Below are positions 1 through 11,148 of a stretch of 64,000 bases of DNA, piece after piece (positions within the stretch are counted from its first letter, which is position 1; each line of letters starts with the position of its first letter). Source of the stretch: Spisula solida (taxonomy: Eukaryota; Mollusca; Bivalvia; Venerida; Mactridae); assembly GCA_947247005.1 (NCBI GenBank), contig OX365953.1, positions 6,825,001-6,889,000 of the forward strand. Direction: 5' to 3'. Under the pieces are notes generated by a model that was given only the letters and a program-made list of their open reading frames with translations, was not told where the DNA came from and ran no database searches. The position numbers and the translations under genes are program-made.

Positions 1-250
1 AGGGGGCATACATGTTTTACAAACATCTCTTGTTTTCTTATTTATGTCCCACATAATAGTGGGGGCGATGCATTGATTTTGTGCTTTATGTCTGGATAGA
101 TGTCACAAAGTTTGTCCGCAATTGTTCTCAATAAAACTTAACTTGAATACCTGGTACCAAGCCTAGTTGTCCATATTGTCAGAAAATTTAGGTTGAATGA
201 TTTTTGCCAGAGTTATGGCCCTTTGTGGGAGACACGTTTTTTGTGTAAAA
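1..250 (-). repeat. Partial dispersed repeats, reverse orientation
   Basis: Bases 1-38 are the reverse complement of the repeat end at 18241 (CAAGAGATGTTTGTAAAAC, with its ATGTTT/AAACAT hairpin). Bases 61-235 match 6343-6530 in reverse, sharing the GACAAACTTTGTGACATC block and the CACAAAATCAAT block. The repeat is cut by the window edge. Confidence 0.65.
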
Positions 251-668
251 ATGCTTCTATATTTATTTGTATTGCTGAAATTGTATATATAATTATGTTA
301 CTACAAATGTATATTAAAGATAAAATGGTAAATGTGAACATTTTTATCAGTTATGTAGTTATGTAGTAGTAACGGTATATATTTTTGAAATATAATAATT
401 ATTAAAATATTTTTATTCACTATGACTCTAATGCTGTAATTATAATGAAGGCAGAACATGCTTAATTTGATCAGCTGAAATGTGTTAGTAGGTAGTAAAG
501 AAGAAAATGTGAGTCAATGTATGAGAAATGTGGAAAATATGAGAAAATAGTCTATTTTAAGATCGAACTTTATTTCTACTCAGACTGATCACAGAAATCA
601 ATATTTTCATGTGTGTTGTAGCTCTGGAGAGGTTGTACTCTCATAATTTCATAATGTAGGTCCTGTAG
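251..668. other. AT-rich intergenic, nothing recognised
   Basis: No open frame of note, RNA gene or repeat with a second copy was seen in this stretch. Confidence 0.5.
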
Positions 669-1045
669 CCTCATTCAATTCAACGGTTTGTGTATGGACA
701 CAGCCGGATTGCTAAAATGTTAGTATATATCTTAAAATTCCTCGTATTTGAAATAGACTGGCCTCATTCAATTCAACGGTTCGTGTATGGACACAGCCGG
801 ATTGCTAAAATGTTAGTATATAGCTTAAAATTCCTCGTATTTGAAATAGACTGGCCTCATTTAATTCAACAGTCCGTGTATGGACACAGCCGGATTGCTA
901 AAATGTTAGTATATAGCTTTAAATTCCATGTATTTGAAATAGACTGGCCTCATTCAATCCAACGGTCTGTGTATGGACACAGCCGGATTGCTAAAATGTT
1001 AGTATATAGCTTAAAATTCCTTCATATTTTAGACTGGCCTCATTA
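669..1045 (+). repeat. 93-bp tandem repeat, four units
   Basis: Units start at 669, 762, 855 and 948; the last is shortened. Since 93 is a multiple of three, a 150-codon frame (690-1142) runs through as a 31-residue repeat (GHSRIAKMLVYSLKF core). No signal peptide, homology or splice context supports coding; it is treated as a non-coding satellite. Confidence 0.85.
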
Positions 1046-1117
1046 CTTACAGTCAAGACAAACAGATGACCTGCGACAAGTAAAAAAACCCACTCCACTT
1101 TACCAGGTTCACTTAAA

Positions 1118-1384
1118 CAGGGGTGTCAATTTTCCTGATTAATCCGGAATTCCAGATTTATCATTCCAGAAGAGCAATGGCTTCTGACCATTATTAAAGT
1201 TATTTGTTAAAAATATCTCAAGAAATGGTAAAGTTATGGTAAATGTAGTCTGCTCAGAAGGTTTTTTTTAAATACAAACTGAGTAACTTATGGAAACAAT
1301 GTCATTGAAGGACTCTTGTTTGGCAACAATGTTCAGCCGCATATGATTTTCCTGATTTTTAATTTGGCCCTTTTGACACCCCTG
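1118..1384. mobile_element. hAT-like MITE, CAGGGGTGTCAA termini, 6-bp duplication
   Basis: Starts CAGGGGTGTCAA and ends in the inverse (GACACCCCTG). Flanked by CTTAAA at 1112-1117 and 1385-1390, a 6-bp target-site duplication. A second copy with the same body is at 33495-33727. Non-coding. Confidence 0.75.
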
Positions 1385-1805
1385 CTTAAAAAAGTCAACT
1401 TGTTTATCTCAGATACATTGTTCGTTAAATTTTACTGTGTTCATTCATTTACAGTCATGTGTCAAGCAATTTTGCGTACGTTTTTTTTATGAAATATTCT
1501 GATAATAATTGTGTTATCATTCTATTAGATCATTGACATGTTTAGTTCTCGATACATGCAGAAGTTCGAGAATGTGCGTGTCTCATCATTTTTTCCGCTG
1601 TTCCATTATTTAACGTTTATTATTGGTCTGTGGAATGGGAGATAAACTGAGTGGTCTCGGTGGAATGGGAGATAAACTGAGTGGTCTTTGTAGACAGGTT
1701 TTGTGATAGTGGTCTTCGTTCACATGTTGTTTTTATGCTCCCACCAAAGTAATTTTGGAGACATATACATTAGCCATTGTTAAAACACGTTTGATTGCAT
1801 ATATA
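1385..1805. repeat. Flank with a 30-bp duplicated unit
   Basis: TGGAATGGGAGATAAACTGA occurs at 1631 and 1661, a two-unit tandem of period 30. The rest holds nothing recognised. Confidence 0.6.
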
Positions 1806-2204
1806 CAATGCCCACCAAAAATAAGTATATAGAGGTAATTACCCTATTTACTTATCTATAATAATTAACTCTTTTGCATAACATTGAAGCAACATTATTT
1901 TTGAAGCCAAGTAATATTTTTGTTTATCAAGTGTTAAAACCATATGTTGATTTGTGCAAATTATTTAGTTTTCGTCCGGCTTGAAAGGTAACTTTGTCAC
2001 ACAAAAGGATGGAAAAATTCAGCCTATGGGATCATGTGGTTATTTTTAATTCAGAAGATCTTCATATCAATTCTGTCAATTTTTGTCTCATTTAGTTACT
2101 GTAGTTTCAGAAACTTATATAAGTATGACCATCTGATAAACAAATATTGAATAATTTAACCAAGTTTAATTTTGCAACAGTATACTTATTTATGGTGGGC
2201 ACTG
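1806..2204. mobile_element. Tc1/mariner-type MITE, copy 1
   Basis: 399 bp with inverted termini CAATGCCCACCAAAAATAAG and the corresponding CTTATTTATGGTGGGCACTG, flanked by TA on both sides. The interior matches the copies at 11973 and 44112. No transposase frame remains. Confidence 0.82.
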
Positions 2205-2629
2205 TATATTAATGCCCAATCCTGAAAATGAGTTGCAAGTCTGTTTCGGGCGCTATTTTAGCACACATTTCTACTTAATTAGAATTAAAATGATGGAACT
2301 TCAAATGACGATAACTTTGTCTATTCTTTTATTTTTTTCATCAAATAATGTTTATTTTGTGCCGAAAAGATCATTCTTCCTATTGCAGCAAATCCGAATT
2401 TCCGGAATGGTAGGACTCCTGTCTGTATAAGCATCACTTACTTGGATAGAAATCTAACAGTTATTTCAAAATTTCTCAGATTTGATTTGTGAGCTCCGAC
2501 AATTTATTCATGTTATTTTCTTATCACTCTCTTACAATTAAGTAAGTCATCACTCAGTTCAATAATGTATATCTTTTTTAAATAGATGGTAAATAAAAAC
2601 TGAAACTAGAATAGTTATTGTGTTGTTCA
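2205..2629. other. AT-rich spacer
   Basis: Contains a 72-codon frame at 2212 with no recognisable product. Nothing supports a gene. Confidence 0.4.
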
Positions 2630-2880
2630 AAACCTTAGAATTAGAAGGTGACGCTAGTACAAAATCAGTATTTTCAGAAAACAAGAAAAAAATGCTTGAC
2701 AGCAACTATTTACTAATGGAAAAACAAGCTTTTTGAACTTCAGTTTGGTCAACTTGACCACTTCAGATTTTCACGAAAATAGTCATATTAGAAGTGCCTT
2801 GAGATGCAGATTTCAAATATGCACGAGTATTATAAGGTCGTAAGTAGCACACACTTACGACCTTCTAATTCTTAACCAGC
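2630..2880. mobile_element. Palindromic MITE (TTAGAATGAGAAGGTCGTA family)
   Basis: Inverted ends CTTAGAATTAGAAGGT and ACCTTCTAATTCTTAACC enclose a body with TTTGGTCAACTTGACCA and ATTTCAAATATGCA. The same family lies at 46624-46895 (intact), at 6591-6647 plus 8166-8353 (split), and in fragments at 3381-3490 and 38160-38275. Confidence 0.7.
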
Positions 2881-2885
2881 GAATT

Positions 2886-3306
2886 CAGTGTAGCAATACC
2901 ACGTGACTTTTGACTACAGTTACAAGAAGAAATTTGCAAACATTGGAAAATAAAATATCCATAAGTATTTTATTTCTTCATCGAATTCTATGAAATATAC
3001 GCCACGCTAAGGGGGGAATTATTTGCTTCCCATGAAATATAAGATTTTTTTCAGCAGCTTTACCGATTTTTCCATTACCCTGTGAAACCTACACGTTCCA
3101 CGGTTTCTCAGGGTAATGGACAAAACGGCACATCCGCTGAAAAAGATTTTATATTTCACGGAAAGCAAATAATGTTCCCCTTAGCGTGGCGTAGATTTCA
3201 TAGAAATCGATGAAGAAATAAAATACTTATGGCTACATTTGTGTTCCAATGTTTACAAATTTCTACTTGGAACTGTAGTAAAAAACCATGTGGTATTGCT
3301 ACACTG
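2886..3306. mobile_element. 421-bp palindromic MITE, 5-bp duplication, copy 1
   Basis: Begins CAGTGTAGCAATACCACGTG and ends with its inverse; the whole element is nearly self-complementary. Flanked by GAATT at 2881-2885 and 3307-3311. It lies against the previous MITE's end. A second copy is at 56577-56997. Confidence 0.85.
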
Positions 3307-3311
3307 GAATT

Positions 3312-3751
3312 GGAAGCCTATACATATGATCAGTTTTCTTGCACTGTATTTTCACCAGTACTGACATATCCTTCCACATTTCACTGGCTTAGAATGATTA
3401 GGTCGAAGTGCTACTCATGACCTTAAAAGACCCATACGTATTTGAAATCTGCACCACAAGATGCTTATGAGTCAATCTGATTAAAATCATATTCTCAAAC
3501 CCGCTACGCAGGAGGATCTGACGTCGACCTATTGACGGTCATCTCAGGCGACCTTTCCTATTAGCCAATCGGCGCCTTGCTTTAAGAATTCTGAAAGCGA
3601 TTGGATTCTATTTTTAAATGCGGTATATATCATGAACACATGCATCTTACGCACATACTTCTTTCTCCTCAGTCTTTATGGATTGCAATATTTACCAGAG
3701 ACAAACAAAAATGGCCGAGCTGTCACGATTTAGGTGTAACATGGACTAGAG
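3312..3751. repeat. Spacer with a MITE fragment
   Basis: 3381-3490 carries a decayed piece of the GAATGAGAAGGTCGTA family (ACTGGCTTAGAATGATTAGG, then ATTTGAAATCTGCACCA). Otherwise nothing recognised. Confidence 0.5.
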
Positions 3752-4198
3752 GGTTGACAGGTACGATCTAGGAGTCATAGGTGGACAGGTACGATCTTGG
3801 AGTCGTAGGTGGACAGGTACGATCTAGGAGTCGTAGGTTGACAGGTACAATCTAGGAGTTGTAGGTGGACAGGTACGATCTAGGAGTCGTAGGTTGACAG
3901 GTACGATCTAGGAGTCGTAGGTTGACAGGTACGATCTATGAGTCGTAGGTTGACAGGTACGATCTAGGAGTCGTAGGTTGACAGGTACGATCTAGGAGTC
4001 GTAGGTGGACAGGTACGATCTAGGAGTCGTAGGTTGACAGGTACGATCTAGGAGTCGTAGGTGGACAGGTACGATCTAGGAGTCGTAGGTGGACAGGTAC
4101 GATCTAGGAGTCGTAGGTTGACAGGTACGATCTAGGAGTCGTAGGTTGACAGGTACGATCTGGGAGTCGTAGGTTGACAGGTACGATCTATGAGTCGT
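3752..4198. repeat. 28-bp minisatellite, about 16 units
   Basis: Tandem units of GACAGGTACGATCTAGGAGT plus CGTAGGTT (T/G variants at the last bases). Unit similarity is very high, suggesting recent expansion. No open frame across it. Confidence 0.92.
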
Positions 4199-4409
4199 GT
4201 CTAAGTCTTTAAAAACAGGACAGCCATGAGTTCAGTGAAGGCAACCCACATTCGATGTCGGATTAACATGTTTTTGGTCGCTAGTAACATGTTTTGTAGA
4301 ACATGCTGTACATACAAAAAATGTACGTGTGCACAGGTTTATCCTGGAATGTACAAACCTTTCTGCTTTCTTAAATCATGCCCTCAGGCTCTGATACAGG
4401 CTTACAAAT

Positions 4410-4807
4410 CAGGGTGGCCACAGAAAATGAAGAATGAAATACCCTGATTTTTCCCTGACCGAAAGGCAACTTTCCATTACTGTTTGCAGTGTTCACAACC
4501 CAGATACAGGCAAAAAAATAAGGCATCCAACCTCCCCTTTTATCCATACCTTTACCATCAAAATCATTATTTATACATCTTATAATAAATACATGTTACT
4601 AATGGTCTGTTTGAAGAAATACATCAATTAAATAAAATCATGAAGAGGGAAGCTGCCAGGATGAGGAGACATTTTTTCCTGCAATTTTTGTAAAATTCCC
4701 TGATTATTCCCTGATTTTTGCCCAATTTTAAAATTCCCTGATTTTTCCCAGCAGGAAATTTATTTTTGGCATTTTCCCTGTTTTCCCCCGAGTCTGTGGC
4801 CACCCTG
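4410..4807. mobile_element. hAT-like MITE, CAGGGTGGCCACAG termini, 6-bp duplication
   Basis: A 14-bp perfect inverted terminus, CAGGGTGGCCACAG / CTGTGGCCACCCTG. Flanked by ACAAAT at 4404-4409 and 4808-4813. The interior repeats CCTGATTTTTCCC several times. Non-coding. Confidence 0.8.
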
Positions 4808-4822
4808 ACAAATTGACATAAC

Positions 4823-5106
4823 AACAAGACTGCGTTCAATAAACGCTTATGCCCCCTGTGGAAGCCTTGTCCATAAATAAGTCTAAGTCCAAAATTAGGT
4901 CAAGGTGAAGGTCAAAAAGGGGTCAGATGATACAGGTGTGTGGAGTGTGTTCATATACAACATCCATGCAAGTTTGGAAGCTTTGCAGCAAGCCATAATG
5001 ATGCTAGAAGAAACGGTCAATTTGGGTTAACCAGGACGGACGGAAGAACGGACGGACGGACAGGTGAATCACTATATGCCTCCCGATCTATCGATACGGG
5101 GGCATA
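4823..5106 (+). mobile_element. Hairpin-ended repeat, ACAAGACTGCG family, copy 1
   Basis: Starts ACAAGACT then the hairpin GCGTT/AACGC, runs through TAGGTCAAGGTGAAGGTC, has a GGAC-type microsatellite near 5035-5065 and ends at an ATGCCTCCCG ... CGGGGGCAT hairpin. Other copies: 11149, 15453, 25428, 25773 and a divergent one at 30793. Confidence 0.85.
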
Positions 5107-5202
5107 AAAACATATAAATCAAGATCAGACTTGCACAATAATTCTTTAATGGCTAATATCAATAACCTAATGTACACATACAATGGCTTTATTTCATTCA
5201 TC

Positions 5203-5436
5203 AGGGTACCGTTTAATCAAAGCACTTACAGAAATATTAACTATACACTGAAATTTGAAATGCTAATAATTATGCTTTAACAACTACAAATTTTTAAAAT
5301 GGAACAAATATGGTTTATAGAGTTGATTAACTGAATTGCAGATCACTTTATACTAAAATTTGTAGTTGTTAAAGTAGAAGTCAAATTTACACGCAAATTT
5401 AAGATTTCTGTAAGCACTTCGATGAAACCGTTGCCG
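5203..5436. mobile_element. MITE with AAAGCACTTACAGAAAT inverted ends
   Basis: Left CGTTTAATCAAAGCACTTAC and right GTAAGCACTTCGATGAAACC are inverted copies. Inside, ACAACTACAAATTTTTA and its inverse form a second hairpin. Related elements at 46140-46600 and 57500-57790. Confidence 0.65.
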
Positions 5437-5469
5437 TATATCAAAGATTCACTATACCAAGTACTTAAG

Positions 5470-6013
5470 TTTTCATACTATGAATACTGTAAAAGTATTA
5501 TTTATTCGTTGGGAATTTAATTTCGTGGATTTTGAGGATAACCTCAACCATGAAATTAAATCCACAATGAAGAATTATACTAATAAATATGTCAAGTTTA
5601 CAGTGGCTGTCATACTTAGTTTCAAGTTCTGCCAGGCATTAGACTGGGTTTTGGGGAAGTTTACTTGTATAAATCAATATTTAATAAAACAATTTCTATA
5701 CCTGTTTGATTTTTGAATAATTTCTGATAATTTGTGTAAAATTGACCTTGCCATTTTTTTCCAGAATTTGTAATCCTTGAAATAAAGTCCCCACCAAATG
5801 GTCTTTTTCACGAAAATAACAACACTTTGTCCTATTGAAATTATATGATTTTACTGTACCATGTAAGATAAAAGTAGTTTATATTAAATAAACATGGTCA
5901 GCTGATGTGGTAGTTTTAAATGGAACAAAAAACTGAGACAATACTTCACACATGAATCAGATTAAGTCATCTATTGCAAAATATATTAACAAATAAACAC
6001 CAACTCTTGTTTC
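5470..6013. repeat. Dispersed repeat remnant with TACTGTAAAA-type ends
   Basis: 5482-5860 resembles a short element whose left end ATACTGTAAAAGTA faces an inverted TTTTACTGTACC. The body block GTTTACAGTGGCTG also occurs in reverse at 21567-21690. The 78-codon frame at 5480 lies inside it and is not a gene. Confidence 0.45.
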
Positions 6014-6275
6014 GGGCCCCGATCTCACGAAACATCTCAAGCTGAGCGCAATCTCAACTTTTTGTCAAAATTGTGTCACTTATCATTTGAGATAGTTCCC
6101 ATGTGAAATTGTTCTCTAAAATGGTATAACAAAACAGAAACATTATACTGGGTTTATTTCAGTAACATTTCGGAAGCTCAAGCTTCATATTTATCTTAAA
6201 TTCAGATTTTGATTTAAGCAAAATCTCAATTTGAGTCGAGATTTCTACTTAAGATGCTTCAGGAGATCAGGGCCT
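6014..6275. mobile_element. MITE, GGCCCCGATCTC termini, copy 1
   Basis: Inverted ends GGGCCCCGATCTCACGAAAC and GCTTCAGGAGATCAGGGCC, with AATTTGAGTCGAGATTTCTAC near the right end. Copies: 23258-23912 (split by a SINE), 39153-39403, 49241-49486. Confidence 0.8.
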
Positions 6276-6329
6276 GGCCAATTTTATACTCAGAATTGAA
6301 GATGAGTAGCAGTAACTAGAAGGATTTTT

Positions 6330-6545
6330 GAGACAATAATGTATGTCTGCCACTAGGGTCATAACTCAGCTGACCTTAAATTTCTGACAATGTGCACATC
6401 TAGGCTTGGTACTATACCATTGGTGTCCATGAGAAGTGCCATTGAGATTAGACCACTGGTTATGTAGAACAAGAATCGACAAACTTTGTGACATCCATCC
6501 AGACGCCCATCACAAAATCAATATGTCTCCCCCCCCCCCCTCCAA
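6330..6545 (+). repeat. Dispersed repeat with poly-C tract
   Basis: Matches the inverted block at 61-235 (TAGGCTTGGTACTATACC, GACAAACTTTGTGACATCC, CACAAAATCAATATGTCTCC) and ends in a run of about ten C at 6529-6538. Confidence 0.6.
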
Positions 6546-6590
6546 ATATATTTTTGAGACATAATAAACAAGTCACATATAGCATATCGC

Positions 6591-8353
6591 TGGCTTAGAA
6601 TGAGAAGGTCATAAGTACAAAATCGATATTTTGAGATAACATGAAACAAGAGGGCCCAAAGGGCCCTAGGTCGCTCACCTGTCGAACTTGACCTAGATTT
6701 TGTTGAGATGATCATTGTGACCAAGTTTCAAACAGATTAGGCCAATATCGTGACCTCTAGTGACTACACAAGGTTTTTATATGATTTGACCTAATAACCT
6801 AGTTTTTGACCCCAAATAAACCAATATCAAACTTGACCTAGATTTTGTTGAGATGATCATTGGACCAAGTTTCATAAAGATAAGGTCGAAATTGTGACCT
6901 CTAGTGACTACAAAAGGTTTTTCTATGATTTGACCATGTGACCTAGTTCTTGACCCCGGATGACTCAATATCGAACTTGACCTAGATTTTGTTGAGATGA
7001 TCATTGTGACCAAGTTTCATACAGATTAGGCCAATATTGTGACCTCTAGTGACTACACAAAGTTTTTCTATGATTTGACCTTGTGACCTAGTTTTTGACC
7101 CCGGATGACCCAATATCGATCCTGACCTAGACTATGTTAAGATGATCATTGTGACTGAGTTTCATAAAGATTAGACCAAAATTGTGACCTCTAGTGACTA
7201 CACAAGGTTTTTCTATGATTTTACCTTGTGACCTAGATTTTGACCCCGGATGACCCAATATCGAACTTGACCTAGATTTTATCGAGATGATCACTGTGAC
7301 TGAGTTTCATAAAGATTTAGTTAAAATCGTGACCTCTAGTGACTACACAAGGTTTTTCTATGATTTGACCTTGTGACCTAGTTTTTGACCCCGGATGACC
7401 CAATATCAAACTTGACCTAGATTTTGTACAGATGATCATTGTGACCAAGTTTCATAAAGATTAAGTCAAAATTGTGACCTCTAGTGACTACACAAGGTTT
7501 TTCTATGATTTGACCTTGTGACCTAGTTTTTGACCCCGGATAACCCAATATCGAAATTGACCTAGATTTTGTTGAGATGATCATTGTGACTGAATTTCAT
7601 AAAGATTAAGTCAAAATTGTGACCTCTAGTGACTACACAAGGTTTTTCTATGATTTGACCTAATGACCTAGTTTTTTACCCAGGATGACCCATTATCGAA
7701 CTTGACCTAGATTTTGTTCAGATGATCATTGTGACCAAGTTTCATAACGATTAAGTCAAAATGGTGACCTCCAGTGACTACACAAGGTTTTTCTATGATT
7801 TGACCTAGTGACCTAGTTTTTGACCCCAGATGACCCATTATCGAACTTGACCTAGATTTTGTTGAGATGATCATTGTGACCAAGTGTCATAAAGATTAAA
7901 TCAAAATTGTGACCTCTAGTGACTACACAAGGTTTTTCTATGATTTGACCTAGTGACCTAGTTTTTGACCCCAAATGACCCAATATCGAACTTGGCCTAG
8001 ATTTTGTTGAGATGATCATTGTGACCAAGTTTCATAAAGATTAGGCTAAAATTGTGACCTCTAGTGTCTACACAAGCCAATTGTTGACGGACGGACGGAC
8101 GACGTACGACGGACGAAGAGTGATCACAAAAGCTCACTCTGTCACTTTGTGACAGGTGAGCTAAAAACTGTCTGTACTTACTCTGTACTTACGGAAAAAC
8201 AAGCTTTTTAAACATTGGTTTGGTCAACATGACCAGTTCGGATTTTCATGAAAATAGACCCATAAGCGCCTTGTGATGCAGATTTCAAATATGCATTCAT
8301 TGAGTCTTATAAGGTCGTAAGTAGTACTTAAGACCTTCTAGTTCTAAGCCAGC
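6591..8353. mobile_element. GAATGAGAAGGTCGTA-family MITE split by a larger element
   Basis: 6591-6645 (CTGGCTTAGAATGAGAAGGT onward) and 8167-8353 (to ACCTTCTAGTTCTAAGCCAG) are the two halves of one MITE. The uninterrupted arrangement is seen at 46624-46895. The gap is filled by the GGGCCC-family element. Confidence 0.75.
6646..8166 (+). mobile_element. GGGCCC-hairpin element with 144-bp array, 10 units
   Basis: Starts ACAAGAGGGCCCAAAGGGCC, then GTCGCTCACCTGT. Ten 144-bp units follow (GTGACCTCTAGTGACTACAC recurs every ~144 bp from 6751 to 8056). A (GGAC)n tract at 8088-8110 and a closing hairpin CTTTGTGACAGGTGAGCTAA follow. Copies with 4 and 6 units are at 9369 and 16685. The frames at 6518 and 6777 lie inside it. 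Confidence 0.9.
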
Positions 8354-8594
8354 ACTCTGTATCAGTGAACATACTGACATGTCTAAAAACATTTAAATCA
8401 GCTAAAGCAATCAAAAATACTATTTTTTTGTACATAAAACTTTAATGTTAAACGTTAAACAAATGGATATCCACAATGAAAGAATATATGTATATAATCA
8501 TGTAGTCCTAGGTATAAGTAGAAAAATATACTAGCATCTGAAATTGCTGTTTATCTCAATGATTAAGACTCACAGAAAAACATTTGATCAGGTT

Positions 8595-9055
8595 AGGGTG
8601 GGATACCATAACGAATTTGTTATCAGTGTGGACACACCACATGGTATGTGACGTAATGTTTGGCTAAGCCCGCAAGTTGAAATCTATCATAGGTTAAAAC
8701 AACCGTAAGTATTTTATTCTTTGACCAATTTCAATGACACATCCTCAACACTCAACCCGAGAACGAGTATTATACATGTCACTTAATATTTTTGTGCAAA
8801 ACTTGCAGCTTTTGCCCAAAACCGACTCAACTGCTATCCAAGTAGTTGAGCCGGTTTCGAACAAAAGTTGAAAACTGACATTTTGTTGAAAAGTATTAAG
8901 TAGTGTGGTGAGTACTCATTCTTGGCTTGAGCCATAAAATCGGTAAAAGATTAAATTACGGTTGTTTTTAACTTTTTGTTGACAAGATTCTACATGTGCT
9001 CTTAGCCAAAAGTTACGTCACATATGTGGCATGTCCACAATGGTAATGCCGTACA
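8595..9055. mobile_element. Palindromic MITE of about 450 bp
   Basis: Left GGACACACCACATGGTATGT then GACGTAA is mirrored at 9014-9050 as TTACGTCACATATGTGGCAT. The centre also pairs (GACTCAACTGC around AGTAGTTGAGCCGG). Ends are not precisely defined. Confidence 0.65.
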
Positions 9056-9368
9056 AAAAATTTAATTAGAAATGAACATCAAAAGTACAGAAATACACAA
9101 AATTAATTCTTTAAGAATAGGCATACCAGTTAATAACAATACTGATGAAGAATGTCATGATAATGAGCCAATATTATAGTACATGTATAAATCGATTATT
9201 CAGGTCAGTCATGTGTACATAAACATTGCAATTTCTCCAATTAATGTCTTAATTTAATAGATAATCTATGTTCTAGTATTTGTAATACAATAATAAGTGA
9301 ATAAGGCAGTGATTTCTTTCCTTCTTTGTTTGCTACCGGTAAATCGGTACCTTCCCAATTAGAAACAA
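9056..9368. other. Spacer, nothing recognised
   Basis: AT-rich, no repeat partner or gene found. Confidence 0.4.
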
Positions 9369-10067
9369 GACAAGAGGGCCCAAAGGGCCCTAGGTCGCTC
9401 ACCTGTTATAGCAGTACATGCAAGACCTGTGATTTGACCTAGTGACCTAGTTATTGGCCCCATATGACGCAATATCGAACTTGGCCTAGATTTTGTTGAG
9501 ATGATCACTCTGACCAAGTTTCATAAGGATTAGGCTAAAATTGTGACCTCTAGTGACTACACAAGGTTTTTCTATGATTTGACCTTGTGACCTAGTTTTT
9601 GACCCCGGATGACCCAATATCGAACTTGACCTAGATTTTGTTGAGATGATCATTGTGACCAAGTTTCATAAAGATTAAGTCAAAATTGTGACCTCTAGTG
9701 TCTACACAAGGTTTTTTTATGATTTGACCTTGTGACCTAGTTTTTGACCCCGGATGACCCAATATCGAACTTGACCTAGATGTTGTTGTGATGATCTTTG
9801 TGACCAAGTATCATAAAGATTTAGTCAAATTTGTGACCTCTAGTGTCTACACAAGGTTTTTCTATGATTTGACCTTGTGACCTAGTTTTTGACCCCAAAT
9901 GACCCAATATCGAACTTGACCTAGATTTTGTTGAGATGATCATTGTGACCAAGTTTCATAAAGATTAAGTCAAAATTGTGACCTCTAGTGTCTACACAAG
10001 CAAATTGTTGACGGACGGACGAAGGACGAAGAGTGATCTCTGTCACTTTGTGACAGGTGAGCTAAAA
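9369..10067 (+). mobile_element. GGGCCC-hairpin element, 4 units
   Basis: Same termini and 144-bp unit as 6646-8166. GTGACCTCTAGTG recurs at 9545, 9689, 9834 and 9979, so only four units are present, with a shortened (GGAC)n tract. Confidence 0.9.
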
Positions 10068-10069
10068 AG

Positions 10070-10350
10070 CTATAATTGTCCCAAATTTGAAGGTAGAAAT
10101 TCCCAATGAACATTTAAAAAAAATAATTCAAAATCGGACATAAAATGACAAACCTATGAACATTTTTGACAAGAGGTCAAGCATAAAAGTAACAGAAACC
10201 AGTTAACAGTCACATGTAATCTCTTTTTCTGTTTTATTTGGCCTTTCTGCTTCATGAAAATTCCCAATGTCAAGTTGTCACGACGCGAGAATTCCCAATC
10301 TGAATGGACCCGGACCCTTTCCCAAAGCGAAAAAAATCACTGTAAGGTAT
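10070..10350 (+). repeat. Dispersed repeat, CACATGTAATCTCTTTTTC family, copy 1
   Basis: Shares ACAAGAGGTCAAGCATAAAA, TTGGCCTTTCTGCTTCATG, CAAGTTGTCACGACGCGA and GGACCCGGACCC with 21068-21350 and 24440-24785. Frames inside it are shadows. Confidence 0.75.
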
Positions 10351-11148
10351 TGGTTTTCCCCAATTAAAATATTTAAAACAGCTGAAACACATTGTGACAA
10401 TGTCATGATACAGCAATGGTTGTATACAAGAGCCTGACCTGATTAAACAAGACTATATAGTCCGCCCAAGATAATGTGATGTTAATAAACATGAATCGGT
10501 TTGGTCAACTGTGGCAAAATTGGTTTTTACAAATAACTTCAATAAACAGATAAGGTCAGTAATGTACTCAAAACATCATTGATAATTGGTGCACATAATT
10601 TTAAGCCACCTTTGTGGAATATACCAAGTTTTCCCGCCTTTCACATTATCCTGGGCGCACTATACAATGAAGTGTCTTGCAATGTATATACACAAAGTTA
10701 CAACAAACACACAAAACAATATCAATCAATAAATAAAGATAACAATATAACATGTACAATTATACAATAATAATAATACCAACTATGTAAAAAGTGACCA
10801 AGTTATAACTTGATCATAATTCATTTGACACAAATTTGCATATTAATTGGTCAAACCATTTAAATAACAGGTAAATATAATTATATAAGCAAAAAAGGCC
10901 TAAAACAAAATGAATCCCTCGTTACCCCACCAAAATCTCCCCATCTGAATTTTTTTTTATTGAGAAATTGGGAAAAAAGTGGTGACAAAATTAGTAAGTC
11001 GTGCAATATTTCGACGGTAAAAAACTATACCGGGTATATTAAAAATATGTTTTCTATCTACTTTACCCTCAATGGTACGGGAGGGGAGGCAAAACAAAAA
11101 CATCTTGTTTTATGCATATTCCTCAGACTTTAAGACCTTTTCAGGAGA
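10351..11148. other. Intergenic spacer
   Basis: No gene. A 63-codon frame at 10579 has no recognisable features. No second copy of this stretch was noticed. Confidence 0.4.

Noticed and set aside
3752..4198. CRISPR-like array (28-bp regular units)
   Set aside because: Units are contiguous with no spacers; it is a tandem minisatellite in a eukaryotic genome.
6518..7013. Minus frames with TKSRSS repeats
   Set aside because: They lie within the 144-bp array element and repeat because the units repeat.
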